Of a stretch of 64,000 nucleotides of DNA, positions 1 to 12,300 are shown in pieces. The DNA lies in contig MEDY01000149.1 in NCBI GenBank assembly GCA_001724265.1, positions 1 through 64,000 of the forward strand, in the 5' to 3' direction. Each line of letters starts with the position of its first letter. The stretch's first letter is position 1. This DNA comes from Rhizaria sp. SCN 62-66. Taxonomy: Eukaryota > Rhizaria, unplaced. Made by a program: the position numbers and the translations under genes. The notes below the pieces were generated by a model. The model worked only from the letters and a program-made list of their open reading frames with translations. It made no database searches and was not told the origin of the DNA.

Positions 1-64
1 CGACCGACCGACCGACCGACCGACCGACCGACCGACCGACCGACCGACCGACCGACCGACCGAC
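1..64. repeat. (CGAC)n tetranucleotide microsatellite
   Basis: Sixteen perfect CGAC units run from the first base of the window, then degrade to CGAT. The array touches the window edge, so its true length is unknown. No gene overlaps it. Confidence 0.97.
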
Positions 65-995
65 CGATCGTCTGATTATGAGCGCGCGCAGTTTCTTGCT
101 GCCGCCAGCGCTCTGTCCAGTCTGTCCGTGCCCGCGGCGACTGTGTCGACCGTGACTGCAGCGATCAGAGCGGTGACTGAGATCGTGGCGTCGTGTGCGT
201 TTGCATGTGCGCGTGAGGGCGCCTCTGAGCAATGTTGTTGTGCTTGTGTGCATGAGCGCGGCTGTGGCCGTGGCCGCTGACTGTGCGCGTGCGTGCGACT
301 GTATGGGACCGAGTGCGTGTGCCTGCGAGCAAAGAGTTTATCCAGATGTGCTTTCGCTTAGCCGTCTGTTCTCTCTTGCTTGCGCACAGTCACCGTGTCC
401 CAGTTGCTCTCACGCGCCTCGCAGCCCCCGCGTCGCAGGCGCAATCGCAACCGCTGTTGTGCTCGGAGTCATCATACCGCAACAGCACTCCGTCCCGGTA
501 ATCTCGACATCACACGAAACAAGCAACATCTTCAAGATTAGACATCCAAAATATAGCGTGAGTATCATTTTTCTTTGATGATGCAAATGCGGCTGAATAC
601 ATTTCGAATATTCTCCACTACAATTCACGTCATGTTCATTTTTAAGTCTTATGATGCATCGAAGTATTGATGTGAACATGGCTTAGTTTATTCTCAAATG
701 TACAAGTCAGCGTCATCATGAACGCAACGACTGGTTACAGCTCAGCCTGGCCCAGTTATCCCCGCATCGGTCAATAGCCAGATAGGACTCACACACAAAC
801 ATACACAGTGGGTACGCGCTGTCATGCGCTCAGAGCGACTCACACATACGCACAGATAGATGCCCCATCCAGGACAAAACGATGCGATACAAAAAGTAGA
901 TATTGCGAGATATCGCATTAATACACGAGCACGAATCAAAAACTCAAACAATCATTTGAACACACACATCTTCAGTGTTCACGATGCTCCGCTCT
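65..995. other. Intergenic region without a supported gene
   Basis: The first half is rich in G and T with many GTGTGCG-like steps. The second half is AT-richer with CACACA runs. Short open frames here mostly begin at GTG or TTG and lack the strong G/C third-position bias of the real genes. The right end holds the 3' flank of the minus-strand gene ending at 996. Confidence 0.6.
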
Positions 996-2363
996 TCACG
1001 GCTGCGCGCCTCCGTGCGCGGCCTTGTCTTGGTCGCGGATCTTCTTGGCGAGGAACTTGATGCTAGCGGCCTCGCCCTCCGCGCCGGCCTCGAGCTTCTT
1101 GTCCTTAACGACGTCGGTAATAATTCGCGCCATCTCCTTATTCACGCCGCGGTTCGCGTGCTCCATGCGCGCGCGCTCCTCGTCCTGGTCTACGCGCGTG
1201 CGCACCAATCCGCTGTGCGTGCCTTTATGCGCGACGCCCAGCGTGCTGCCCATAAAGTGCGCCAGCGAGCCCTTGTTCACACCCGCAGACGCGCCGCCCG
1301 CGGACGTGCCGACGGAGCCGCGCTGCTGCCCGCTGGTGCTGGCGGCGCCGCTCGTGCTGTTGTTGCGGGGCGCCTGCGAGTAGGAGAAGACAGGGTGCTG
1401 GCCGCTCGAGTGGTGCACACTGCCGCCCGCCACCGCAGGGGCCGCCGCCGCCGCGCCGGGCTTCTCCCACGCCGCTGCGCGCTGCTGCAAGAACGACGAG
1501 CTGTGGCCGCCGCCGCCGCTCGCGCTGCCGCTGTTAGTCTGGAAGGTTGAGGCGCGGCGCGCGACGTCGGAGCTCGAGCCGGCGTTGGGGCGCGCGGGCG
1601 CCGTCGCAAACGTGGACGAGGTCGTCGGCACAGGTGCGGCGGCAGCGGGCGCAGGGGCCGGGGCAGCGGCGGGGGCCGGGGTGTGGACAGCAGCAGGCGC
1701 AGGCGCAGGCGCAGGCGCAGCGGCAGCGGGCGCGGGCTTAGCAGCAGCAGGCGCAGCAGCAGCGGCCGGCGCGGCACTGGCAGTGGGAGCGATGTCAGAG
1801 GTCTTAGTGACCGCGGCAGCAGCCGCAAGCGCGGAGGCCATGTTAGAGGTGGTGGAGGTCGCGGCGGGCTTGTTGATGAGGTCCTTGAGCTCGCTGCTCA
1901 GCGGGGTCGCAGTCGCGAAGGCGGAGGAGAAACCGCCGGCAGGCTTCGTGGCAGCAGCAGGGGCAGCGGCAACAGGGGCAGGCGCGGGGGCAGCAGCAAC
2001 GGCGACGGGCGCGGCGTCAGCGACAGGAGCAGGCGCAGCCTCAGGCTCGGGCTCAGAAGCAGCCTCCTTCGCAGCAGACTGCTCTTGCTGCTCCTGCTCC
2101 TGCTCGACAACTGGCTCGACAACAGGAGGAGCGGCCACGGGCTCGGGCTCGGGGGCGGCAGCAGCGGGCTCGGGCGCCTTCTCCTGCACAGGGGTAGGCG
2201 CGGGCTCCACAGCGACAGGCTCGGACACAGGAGCAACAGCAACAGCAGCGGGCGGAAGAGCAGAAGCTGCAGCAAGCGAAGGGGCAGCGACGACGTCCTT
2301 CTTGGGACGGAGGTCGGCGTCGTCCCACTCAAGGTCGTCCACAGGGTTCTCGACGGAAGACAT
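996..2363 (-). CDS. Pro/Ala-rich protein of unknown function
   Basis: I do not recognise this 455-aa protein. It starts at the ATG at 2363 (MSSVENPVDDLEWDDADLRP) and ends in TGA. The frame stays open another 27 codons upstream with an earlier ATG, but the acidic, tryptophan-containing start looks like a genuine N-terminus. A GCAG directly before the chosen ATG could even be the acceptor of a 5' UTR intron. Residues about 30-290 are low-complexity Pro/Ala/Glu/Val, then Ser/Gly-rich. The last 80 residues have normal composition (LAHFMGSTLGVAHKGTHSGL, then a charged helix with ERARMEHANRGVNKEMARII) and probably form the conserved part. There is no signal peptide or membrane segment. It is divergently placed to the gene at 2858. 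Existence is well supported; function is unknown. Confidence 0.75.
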   Translation of the reverse strand: MSSVENPVDDLEWDDADLRPKKDVVAAPSLAAASALPPAAVAVAPVSEPVAVEPAPTPVQEKAPEPAAAAPEPEPVAAPPVVEPVVEQEQEQQEQSAAKEAASEPEPEAAPAPVADAAPVAVAAAPAPAPVAAAPAAATKPAGGFSSAFATATPLSSELKDLINKPAATSTTSNMASALAAAAAVTKTSDIAPTASAAPAAAAAPAAAKPAPAAAAPAPAPAPAAVHTPAPAAAPAPAPAAAAPVPTTSSTFATAPARPNAGSSSDVARRASTFQTNSGSASGGGGHSSSFLQQRAAAWEKPGAAAAAPAVAGGSVHHSSGQHPVFSYSQAPRNNSTSGAASTSGQQRGSVGTSAGGASAGVNKGSLAHFMGSTLGVAHKGTHSGLVRTRVDQDEERARMEHANRGVNKEMARIITDVVKDKKLEAGAEGEAASIKFLAKKIRDQDKAAHGGAQP

Positions 2364-2857
2364 CTGCACGCAAAGCATGGTAATACAGGGAAATTTCCAT
2401 GGTGTGAGCGCTGAAGAGCGAGAAGGAGCAAGGAGGTGCGGCAACTAAAGCAAACACGACGTGCTGCTAGCACGCGCTTTAATAGGGCTGTTCGAGATCG
2501 GAGTACAGTGGATATAGCAAATAATAGAAAGGCCAATACGAGAAAACACACATTTAAGCTATACAGAGGTCGACGGGAGTTGACAGACAGTGTATATCCA
2601 AAAATTGATTACCCACAAGGAATTGGCACTTTCGACTTCGATTCCAATTTTTCGGAACAACAGCAAGGTTATGCCCAAGCTAATCGAGGCAATTTTCACT
2701 TCCAATGCGACATGTATCATCCGTCATTGCAAATGCAGACGACGCAACAAGACTGAAAGCATTTTATTATCGCTGACTCTAAAACTTTATCAACTCTACA
2801 ACTCTTATAACTCACTCTATCCCACTTTTCTGACCACATGCAGCTGGTTGACGCCAC
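2364..2857. promoter_or_regulatory. Divergent intergenic region, probable promoter of both flanking genes
   Basis: These 494 bases separate the starts of a minus-strand and a plus-strand gene, so both promoters and 5' UTRs should lie here. The sequence is AT-rich. I see no convincing TATA box or other named motif. Confidence 0.4.
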
Positions 2858-3933
2858 ATGCTTTCGTCCCGCCGCGTTGTTTCCCGAGCGCTGAGCTCGC
2901 TCCTGTTGGGTCCACTTGCGTCTTCAGCCGCGCACCGGGTCTTTCACAACATCTCCGCGTCTTCCTTTGCGCAGCTCACGGCCTGCGCGGGCCCCGAGGT
3001 GTCCCCCGCCGAGGCCGCGGCGGCGCTGTCGGCGATGCACACTGCCCAGCACACGCTCGTCATGCGCGACTCCGCGCTGCGCAAGTTCGGCCCGGCGCGT
3101 GACCCCCGCGGCGACGCCGAGCCCACAGACGCGCGTTACGCGCTCCTGAGCTCGCTAGCGCGGTTTAAAGTCGCGTACGCGTCTGTGCCGGCGTCAAAGG
3201 CGGGCAGCTCCGACGCACGCCACGAGAGCTTCCCCGTCGCCGACTCCGTGAGCGACGACGTCACCGTGGAGCGCGTGCACAAGCACATGGAGGTCGCCAC
3301 CGCGCGCGGCGTGTTTGCGTGCAACTACGGGTGGAGCGCACAAAGGGTATGTCACCATTGGTCACTGATGACTTCGCTTTGCAACCAATATCTTCACTCC
3401 ATGTTGTGCGATTTAAAGTGACGCATGAGAAGTGTCACTGGTGTGTTTCAAGTTGTATTTGTAACATATGTTTTACGAAAGTATACTGTGTCATGTGACA
3501 GTTAGAATCTCTTTTTCATGTGTCTTATTACACTTATTTGTGTGATTTTTTTTGACGCTCGCAGACTACAATGGACATGGGTCTCAACGGCAGCCTCACC
3601 AAGCTCCTCATCTCTACCCCTGTCGTGTCTGCGAGCACTACCGCTACCGCTACTGCTGCTTCTGAGTCTACAGCGGCCGCGAGCGACGTTGTTGCCGTGT
3701 CGTCGTACTCGTACAGCGATGCACCTAGTCCCTCCGCCCTCTCCCCTGAGGGCGCCGAGGCGCTGCAGGCGCTGCTGGCGGCGCTTCGGGAGTCCGAGCC
3801 GCTGCCCGCGACGCCACGCGCGCTGGAGGCGCTGACGGCCGAGGAGCTCAACTGGTGGCTGTGCTACGCGCTGACTCATCCGTCTAACTGGGCCTTCGAC
3901 CGCATCACGCAGCATCTGCTCCCGCGCAACTAA
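2858..3933 (+). CDS. Probable mitochondrial protein of unknown function, two exons
   Basis: Exon 1 is 2858-3346 and exon 2 is 3565-3933. The intron (218 nt) starts GTATGT, ends GCAG after a T-rich stretch, and is phase 0. The joined product is 285 aa and ends in TAA. The N-terminus (MLSSRRVVSRALSSLLLGPL) is rich in Arg, Ser and Leu with no acidic residue for over 40 positions, as expected for a mitochondrial presequence. A conserved-looking stretch spans the splice: FACNYGWSAQR, then TTMDMGLNGSLTKLLIST. The C-terminus has AEELNWWLCYALTHPSNWAF, an amphipathic Trp-rich helix. I know no family with this combination. The mitochondrial location is inferred from the presequence alone. Confidence 0.72.
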
Positions 3934-4339
3934 GGCCGGGCTAAAGGAGGACATATCACTTATTTAATACCAGAGCATTGTTATTTAGCTTTCCACATTA
4001 CCTATAATACATCTTTTAATTTTTTGACTGACGATCTTGTCAGTGACCGACTCAGGAAAGAGCTGAAATCGAGTTTGACTGCAGCTGATTTTTTAGGTCC
4101 AGTTGAAGTGTCACAAGCAAGCCAACGACATTGTTGAGCCTTGAAAAAACGCAAATTCCTGCTTGGCGGGTCTGATAATTTGAGATGTAATTGATTGAAT
4201 AGATATTCCAGCTTACATTCTTGCCTTAGATTTATTGATTTCATTCTGATGACCTTTCTGACTCTGGCTCACGTCGTGTTTGGTCCAACCGTTACTTCGC
4301 CCCTGATCAATCACAGTCCACCCCTACACAACACAGCCA
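3934..4339. other. Intergenic region between co-oriented genes
   Basis: AT-rich 406-base spacer holding the 3' UTR of the upstream gene and the promoter and 5' UTR of the androglobin-like gene. No structured element was recognised. Confidence 0.5.
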
Positions 4340-6341
4340 ATGAAGCGTCGTGGGACGGTTCGCGCGCCAAATGGCGTTCTCGCCGCGAACCCTACCTACA
4401 CAGAGCAGTCCTCGCAGTGCCGCGAGAAGGCCCGCTCACAGGAGGACATTGACGCTGACCCCGTCGGCACGATGAAGGGCCGCCCGCTCAAGCCTCCTGT
4501 CCAGGCGCGGAAACAGACACAAACCAAGCTCATGCCGATGATTCCCGTGCCCGCAATCCCGCCCACGCCTCCCGTAAAGCTTGAGTGGGGCCCCAGCGCG
4601 CCGCAGCTCCCGTCCGCAGGCATCATCGAATCGTACCTGCTCCCCGAGCCGTGGAACCCCGCCCGCGTGGCCAAGGATGTCACGCAACCCTCGGCGCCGT
4701 CCGCGCTCGCGCCCCTGCTCTCCGCCTTTGCCCCGCTCGCCGGCCCCGGCACGCCCGGCTTTACCGGCACCGGGTTTGGCCGCTCCGGGCTTGCCACCTC
4801 GCGCGCACATTCCACGACGGCAGCGGCAGCGGCCGCGGCGGGCTCCAGCTCCGGCGGCTCGCACGCCTTCGCCTTCTCCGCCACCGCGTCCTCCGCCGCG
4901 GGCGGCGCGGGCTCGGCGCTGTTCGAGGACCCGGACGGGATTCCCGCGCTGCCGCCCTCGCTGGCGCCCCTGGTTGCCTCCTGGGTCCGCATCCCCGCCC
5001 TCTACAATATTGCGCGCGGCGTCTCCGAGAAGGCGCTGTCGGTGCGCACGCCTCAGCCCCACGCGCCGGGCTCCGCGTCCACGGCTACGCCCGCCGCGGC
5101 CGCCGCCTCGGCTTCCGCTCCTACCTCGGGCCCTGGCGCCTCCGCCACGGCCTCGGCCTCCGGGAGCTCCGCGAGCGCGGCCTCGACCGCCGGATCCGGC
5201 GCTGGCGCCGGCGCGGCCTCCGGCGCGCCCCCCGCGCCTGTGCCTGCGACGACCGCGGCAGCGACCGCGGCCGCGACCGCGGCGGCGGGCCTGCTCGCGG
5301 CGCCCGTGGCGGGCGACCGCGGCGCGTGCGGCGTGCTGCCCCCGCCCGTCGCCTCGGCCTGGGGCTGCGCCGCGGCCGCGCAGCTCAACCTGTTGTGCAC
5401 GTTGGCGCCTGTCGCGGCGCGCGACGCGCTGTTGTGGGAGGGCATTTTGCCGCGCGGCAAGGACGGCGCGCCGCGCGTCAGCGAGCGCGGCCGCTACTGC
5501 GTGCGGCTGTTCGTCTTCGGCGAGTTCCGCGCGGTCACCGTCGATGATCTGGTCCCCGTCGACGCCGCGGGGCGCTCGCTGTTTCCCTTCGCCACGCACA
5601 GCGAGGAGATTTGGCCCATGCTGCTCTGCAAGGCCTTCCTTAAGGCCTTCCCGGGCCGCGACTTTGACCTCAACGCGCTGCCGCTGCTCGCCGCGCTGAC
5701 GGGCTGGGTCTCCGTCTCCCCCGCCGGCGCGCCCGCCGCTGCAGACACGGCCGCCGCCTTCGCGGCCCCGCGCCACGCGGCCGCGGCCCCGGGGCCCGGC
5801 GCGCAGCGGCTCATGGCGCTCGCCGGCCCAGGCGAGTGGTTCGCGGACCTGCTGCTGCGCGCGCCGCTGCCGGCCCCGCTAGCCGTGGCCTCGGGCACCG
5901 CCATCACGCACACGTCCACGGTGGGGCCGCTCACGCTCGCGGCGGCCACCGCGGCCGCGACCGCCGCCGCGCACGCCGCCGCTGCGGCCGCGGAAGGAGG
6001 TGCCAGCTTTAGCAACAGCAACAGCAGCTCAGTCCCTGGCGCCGGCGCCGGCTACGAGTCGTCACCCCCCGGCACCGCGGGCGCGGCCGCCGCGAGCGGC
6101 AGCGCCAGCAACAACAGCAGCGCGCCGCTCTCTGCGTCGGCCGCCGCCGCGCTGGCCGCGTCGGCCGCGAGCGGCGACCTGGAGGCCGCGCCCGCGGCGC
6201 CCGTGCTATGCGCCGTCGCCTTCCACACGAAGCAGCTGACGCCCGCCGCGGAACGTTTCCACCTGCCGTTCCCCCTGCCCGCCGCCGGCTCCGCCACCAA
6301 GGCCGTCGCCGCCGACATCGCAGCCTCGCTACCCGCCGTCT

Positions 6342-6380
<39 letters not shown>

Positions 6381-9300
6381 GTCTCAGCGCCCCTGTGGCG
6401 ACGCCAGAGGTCCCCGTGGCGGCCGCCGGCCCCGCAGGCCCTGGCGGCGCCAACGCGGCGTCGCTGTCACGCACGACCCGCGGCCTCACTTCGTATTATT
6501 CCTCCGGCTCTGCGTCCTTGTCTTCGTCTTCCGCTGCTGCTGCGCTGTCGACTGACTTCGCCACGTCCGCCGCGGCGTCAGCACCCGTGCCCGACCCGGC
6601 CCTCTCGTGCGGCGACGCCACCGCGGCGCCCTTCTTCGTGTACTCGATCGCGCTGGCGCCTGGCACGTCTGTGGACCCGTTCAAGCTGCCACGGCCCGCG
6701 CGCACCGCCGCGCTCGCGGCCGCTGCCGCCGCCACCGCCGCGGCGTCCTCAGTCGCCACGTCCTCGTGCGGCGCCGGCTCCGCCCCCGGCGCGTCCCCCA
6801 GCGCCAAGCGCGCCGCGGCCGCGGCCGGCTCCGCCCCCGGCAGCAGCTCCGGCGGTGGCGCGCAGCCGGTGCGCCCCGCGAGCGGGCGCCGCACGAGCCG
6901 GTCCACCGAGCGCCGCGGCGGCAGCGCGAGCCCGCAGCCCGACGCGGCCCCTGAGGACGACGACGCGGGCTCGCTGTCCTCCGTCATGGCCGCAGAGGCG
7001 CAGGCGCCCGCGAGCGCGCCCGACGCGGAGCTGGGCGCCGCTGCGGCCGCGCTCGAGGCGTTCCTGGACTCGCCCGCGTGCAAGGTCGTGGTGACGGAGC
7101 TGCTCTCGCGCGCGTCGTGGCTTGTCCCGCTCTCGGTCGCGCGCGCCGCGTTCCCGTCCGTGCGCGTCGTGATGGACCTTGCCGCGCTGCCCTTCCAGGC
7201 ACTGGCTGTCGAGACGTGCCGCGACCCGCGCCGTGGCTGGACGCCCGCCCCGCACGCGCTGCTCACCGTCCCCGCGCTCGCCGCGCCCACCGACGTGCTG
7301 CTCACGCTCGAGCCCGTGCTGCCGGCCGCCGCAGCGCTGCCCGCGCGCGTGCCCGTCTCGGGAGCCGCGCTGCCGCCTGTGCTCGCCCTGGCCCGCGCCG
7401 CCGCGCTCGCCGCCGCGCGCGCCGCCGCAGGGGACTCTGACTCGGAGGCCGAGGACTCGGCCTCCGCGGCCGCGCACGAGGCCGATGCCCAGGCCGCCCG
7501 CGCGCGTGCCTACTTGCTCGCGTCTTCGGCCTCCGCGTCAGCGTCAGCGTCAGGCCTGCGCCGCTCTGGCGGCCCGCTCGCGGTGAGCCTTGACTCGCCC
7601 TCGGGTTCGCCTGGCGTGCCCGCGCGCGCGCTGACGATCAGGCGCCCAGATACGGCGGCTTCGGCCTCGGCCGACGACGCGCGCGCGCTGCCGCCTGTGA
7701 CCTTCGCCTTCGGGCTCACTGTCACCGACTGGGGCTGGGCCGACACGCCCTGCTCGTCCCCCGCGCCCGCCGCGGCCGCCTCGCTGGCCCCGGTCGCGGC
7801 CACCGCGCTCGTCCCCGTCACACCCGGCCGCGGGCGCGCCGGCAGCCCCTCGGCGCCGCGCGTGCTTGCGCAGGGCAGCTGGGAGCACCAGGTGTACCTC
7901 GACGGCGCCGCCGCGCCCGAGCACGCGGTCACAGCCTTCCCGCGCCAGACGCTGCTGCTGCGCCTGCCGCCGAGCGCGACCCCGCGCGTGCTGCGCCTCG
8001 CGCCGTCAGCCCCGCTCGGCTACGCGCTGCGCGCCTCGTGCGCCGCCGCCGATGCCGCGGGCTCGGCCGACCTGCCCGTGATGCGCCTCGCGGCGCTGTG
8101 CGCGCACGCCACTGCGCAGACCACGGTACGCACGCGCGCGCAAAAGGCGCTCACCGCGCTCGTCGACTCGGCCGCGCTGGCCGAGTCCGTCTACCCCGCC
8201 CTCACCGCGGCCGCCGCCGCCACCGCCGCTGCGGCCGCCGGCGCGGGCCACGGGGCCGCCGGCGCCGACCCCGAGGCGAGCCACGCCTCAGTGCCCGCGC
8301 CATCTCCGACCTCCGCGTCCGGCTCCGGCTCCGGCTCTGGCTCCGGCTCTTCTGGCAGTGCGTCAGCCTCGGGGGCGGGCTCGTCGCGCAAGACTGCGCG
8401 TCCGTCGAGCAGCTCCGGCAGCGGCACCGCAGCCGCGGGCGGCAACGCGCAGAACGCCGCCGCCGCTGCCGCTGCTGAGGCCGCCGCCGCGGAGGCCGCT
8501 GCGGCTGCCGCCGCCGCGGCCGCGCCCCCCGGCGCGCTGACCCTGGCGCACTACCCCACGGTGGCGCTGCCGACGCTGCCCGCGCTGCCGTTCCCGCTGC
8601 CCTTCGCGCCCGCTTCGCGCGCCGTTGCCGCGGCCTTCGCTCCCGCCGCGCTTACCGCTGCGCCCGCGCGCCACAGCCTCGGCCGCAACGTCTCGGCGAC
8701 CGAGGACGGCGACGGCGCTGGCCCCGAGGACGACGGCGGGAGTGGCAGCAACGCCGCGTCGGCCGCGTCGCTTACCGCCTCCGGCTTCACGCCCGCCGGC
8801 GGGTCCGGGCGCTCGTACAGCGCGTCATCGGCCCGCAACAGCACGGGCAGCGGCACTGGCGCCGCGAGCGGTGCCCGGCGCTCGCTGCTGGGCGCCCCGT
8901 CCGACGGCAATCTTGCGACCACCAGCGGCGACGCGACTCCCGGCTCCGGCTCCGACTGGTACCTGTCGCCGTTCCGCCCGCGCTCCCCCGCGCCCGCGCC
9001 GTCGTCGTCCCCGGCCCCGTGCGTGCCCGTCGGCGCCCGCAACGCCACTGCGGCGCCCCCCGCGGCGCTGTGGGCGCTCGGCGGCCGCTTTGCGCTCGAC
9101 CACCCGCGCCTCGGGCTGCCCGTGGCCGGCGCAGAGGCGCTGCGGCTGCTCGCGCTGGCCGCCGCCGCGGCCGCGGCCGCCGCGGGGCCCCTGGTGACAC
9201 CCGCGCCCGCGCTGCTCCCCGGCGAGGTCCGCTGGGGCTCTGGCGTGGCGGGCGCGGCGGCCGCAGCGGCGATGGGGAGCGCGCGCGCCGTGGCAGAACT

Positions 9301-12300
9301 GCGCACGATCGAGGGCCACTTCACCACGCAGCCGCAGCACACTTGGTTCGTGCCGTTCAAGTACACGCTCGAGCTTCCCACAGTCGCCGACCCCGTCGCG
9401 GCCGCGCTCGCCGTCGCCGCGGAGACCGCCGCCGAGACCGCTGCGGCCGCGTCGGGCGGCGGCTACGGCTCGCCCTCGGGCTCCGAGTCGGACCGCGCCG
9501 CCGCTGCCGCCACCGCGGCCATGGCCCCTGCACCCCCGCAGGCGGGCTATACGACCTCGGCTGCAGGCCCCCGCGCCGCCGCCGCCTCGGCCGCGCTGAC
9601 CACTGGCAGCAGCGGCGGCGCCAACAGCAGCGCCGTGTCGCTGAGCGCGCGGCGCCGGGCCACGTTCGCGGCGGCCCCGCTGTCGCCGTCGTCGACCCCG
9701 GGGTTGGGCGCCGCGTCGCTCTGCGCATCCGCGGGCCCCGCGGCGTTGCCCACCGTGCTCTCGGTCACGCTCGCCGTCGACTCGCCCGCCGCGGCCGCCG
9801 CGGCCACGCTCTACGTGACGGACCTGGACACGGGCCTCTCTCGCGCGCTGCCGTCTCTGACGCCGCCGCCCATTGCGCTGCTGCCCAACTGCGCCGGGTA
9901 CACGCTCTTCGCCGCCATGCGCGCGCCGGCCGCGGCCCCGCTTTCCGGCTGTCGCTGGACGCTCCAGGTCGCCGCGCTTGCCCCCGCGCCGCTGCTCGCC
10001 TTCGGACAGGACTTCCCCTTCGTCGAGCCTGCGCGCGCCGGCGCCGCCGTGCCCGCCGGGTCGCTCGCGCCGCCCGCGCCTGTCGCGCCCGCCGCAGCGG
10101 CCGCCGCGTCCTCCGCCGCCGCCGCCGCCGCCGCTGCCGCCGCCGCCGCGGCGCCCGCGTCGGGCCCCGTGGCCGTGCTGCCCCCCTCGGCGCTCGTGTT
10201 CCAGTCGGCCGCGCTGCTGCCGCAGGTGCCCGCGCAGCTCACGCTGCCCGCTGCCTCACCCGCGGCACTGGGCACGCGCACCGCGCCCGCGACGGCGCCG
10301 CTGCTGGCCGCCATCCACGGAGCCGCCGCGCTCACCGCCGCCGTCGGCTCTGTGGCAAACCCCGCGCTCGCGGCCGCCGCACTCGCCGCGCTGGTCGCCG
10401 CGCCTGCTGCCGCCGCCGCTGCTGCGGCCGCTGCAGCCGCAGCAGCTGCTGCCGCCGCGCCCGGTGCGCTGTCAGCGTCCGCGTCCGCCGGCGGCTCATC
10501 TGCTGCCTCGGCGTCATCGTCCTCTTTGTCGTCGTCCGCGTCGTCGCTGTCGTCGTCGCCGTCCGCGCTGACCGCCGCCGCGGCCGCCGTCTCCGGCGCC
10601 GCGCCCTCGGCCTCCGCAGGCGCCGCCGCGGCCGCGCTCTCGCTCTGGGCCCTGGGCGCCCCCGCGCCTGCGCCCACGGCGGCGCTGTCGTCGCTGGCGG
10701 CTGCCGCGCTGGCCACGCTCGCTGCGGCCCCCGCGCCGTCCACGGTCCCGCCCGCGCCCGCGCTCGCGTCCCCGCCCTGCGCCGCCGCGTCGTCGCTCGC
10801 CGCGCCGCTGCCCGCGCCCGCGTCGGGCGGGTCCTCACCGCCGCCGCCGCGGGGCTCGCGGGTCCCACGCAGCCCTACGCGACGGCCTTCTTCGGTTTCG
10901 CGGCCGCGGGCGGCAGCGCCATGGGCGGCACGGGCGCAGTCGGCGGCTCCCCCACGGCCGCTGCGGCCGCGGGTTCTGCTGGTCTGTCCTCGTCGTCGTC
11001 GCTGGGAGGGAGCGCGAATGCGACGCCGCTCAACGGCGGCGCGGCGCCGGCGCTGGTTGGCGCGTCGTCTGTCGCGCCCAGCCCTGGCCCCGGCGCCGGC
11101 GCCGCGCCCGCCACGGGCCGCGGCGGCAAGCCAGCGCCGGTGGAAACGGACCCGCTGCACGTGCTGAGCGGCTTCTCGGACGCGTACCACTCGAACCACG
11201 CGCACACGCTGTTCCGCACCGTGCTCACTGGCGCTACGGCCGCACCCGCGCAGTGCACGCTGCAGGTCTCGGCCGCAGCCCTGTGTCCGCTGCTGCCCGC
11301 GCCGCTGTGCGCAGGCGCCGCGGCCGCGCACGGGCCCACTACGGCAGCCGCGCTGCGCCGCCTGCTGCCGCGCGCGCCGCCGGGGCTGGAGGCCGAGTGG
11401 GAGCTGGCAACGGCGAGGCCTGCGGCCGAGGGTCCCGCGTTCGTGGTGTCGGTGTACCACGTCGACGACCTCGTCATCGGCCCCGGGGAAGACTGCCTCG
11501 CCCCGCAGCGCGCACCCGTGCCCATCATCACGCGTGCCGGCCGCGGCACCGTGGTGCTGCCCGCGCTCTTCCCCTCCAAGGACCACCGCTATCTGCTCCA
11601 CGCGCGCCTGCTGCCGGGGCCCGACGGCGGGCTCGCGCTCGCCGCCGCGCTCGACCGCCTCGCGCCGCACGCGCTCGCCGCCGCCGTGTCAGCCAACCTC
11701 GCCGCGGAGGCCTACCCAGTCACCGCCGCGCCCTGGGCGCCCGCCGTGCTGCCCGCGGTGACTGTGCTCGCGGCCCAGAGCGGCGACCCCGCCGCCGTCG
11801 GCACGGTTGGCGCCGCGCTCGCCGCCGCCGCGCTCGTTGCCAACCCGGGCTCCGGCCGCGGCGGCGCGGCGGGCGGCGGCGGCGGCAACAGCGGCGTCAC
11901 GGGCGGCTCCTCGCGGGCGCCGAGGACCGCGTCGACGCGCTGCGCTGGTTCGTGCGCGTCGCGGGCACCGCGCCCATGACACTGGCGCACGACCTGAGCG
12001 TCGAGGACGAGCTCTGCGCGGTCAAGACCGCCTGGGAAAAGGCCGCGCCCGGCCGCGCCAAGAAAGCCAAGGCTGCGCGCGAGCGCTTCGCCTCCGCTCC
12101 GGTCCCCGCGCCGCTGCAGCCGGCCACGGCCGCGCTCGCCGCCGCCGCCGCCGCAGGCGCCGCCGCCGCCGCGCTGTCGTGCCTGGGCCGCGCGCGCGCG
12201 CCGCCCGCGGTGTCGATCACGGCCGCACGCGCCAACGCGGACGCGAGCGTGGGCGCGGTCACGGGCCTCACGACGGCCTCGCCCGCGGTGGTGCGCTCCG

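Noticed and set aside
5320-5720. Calling the 4340 gene a calpain protease
   Set aside because: The QGxLGDCW catalytic motif is absent, and the N-terminal FEDPDG..LPPSL and C-terminal AWEKAAPGRAKKA blocks are specific to androglobins.
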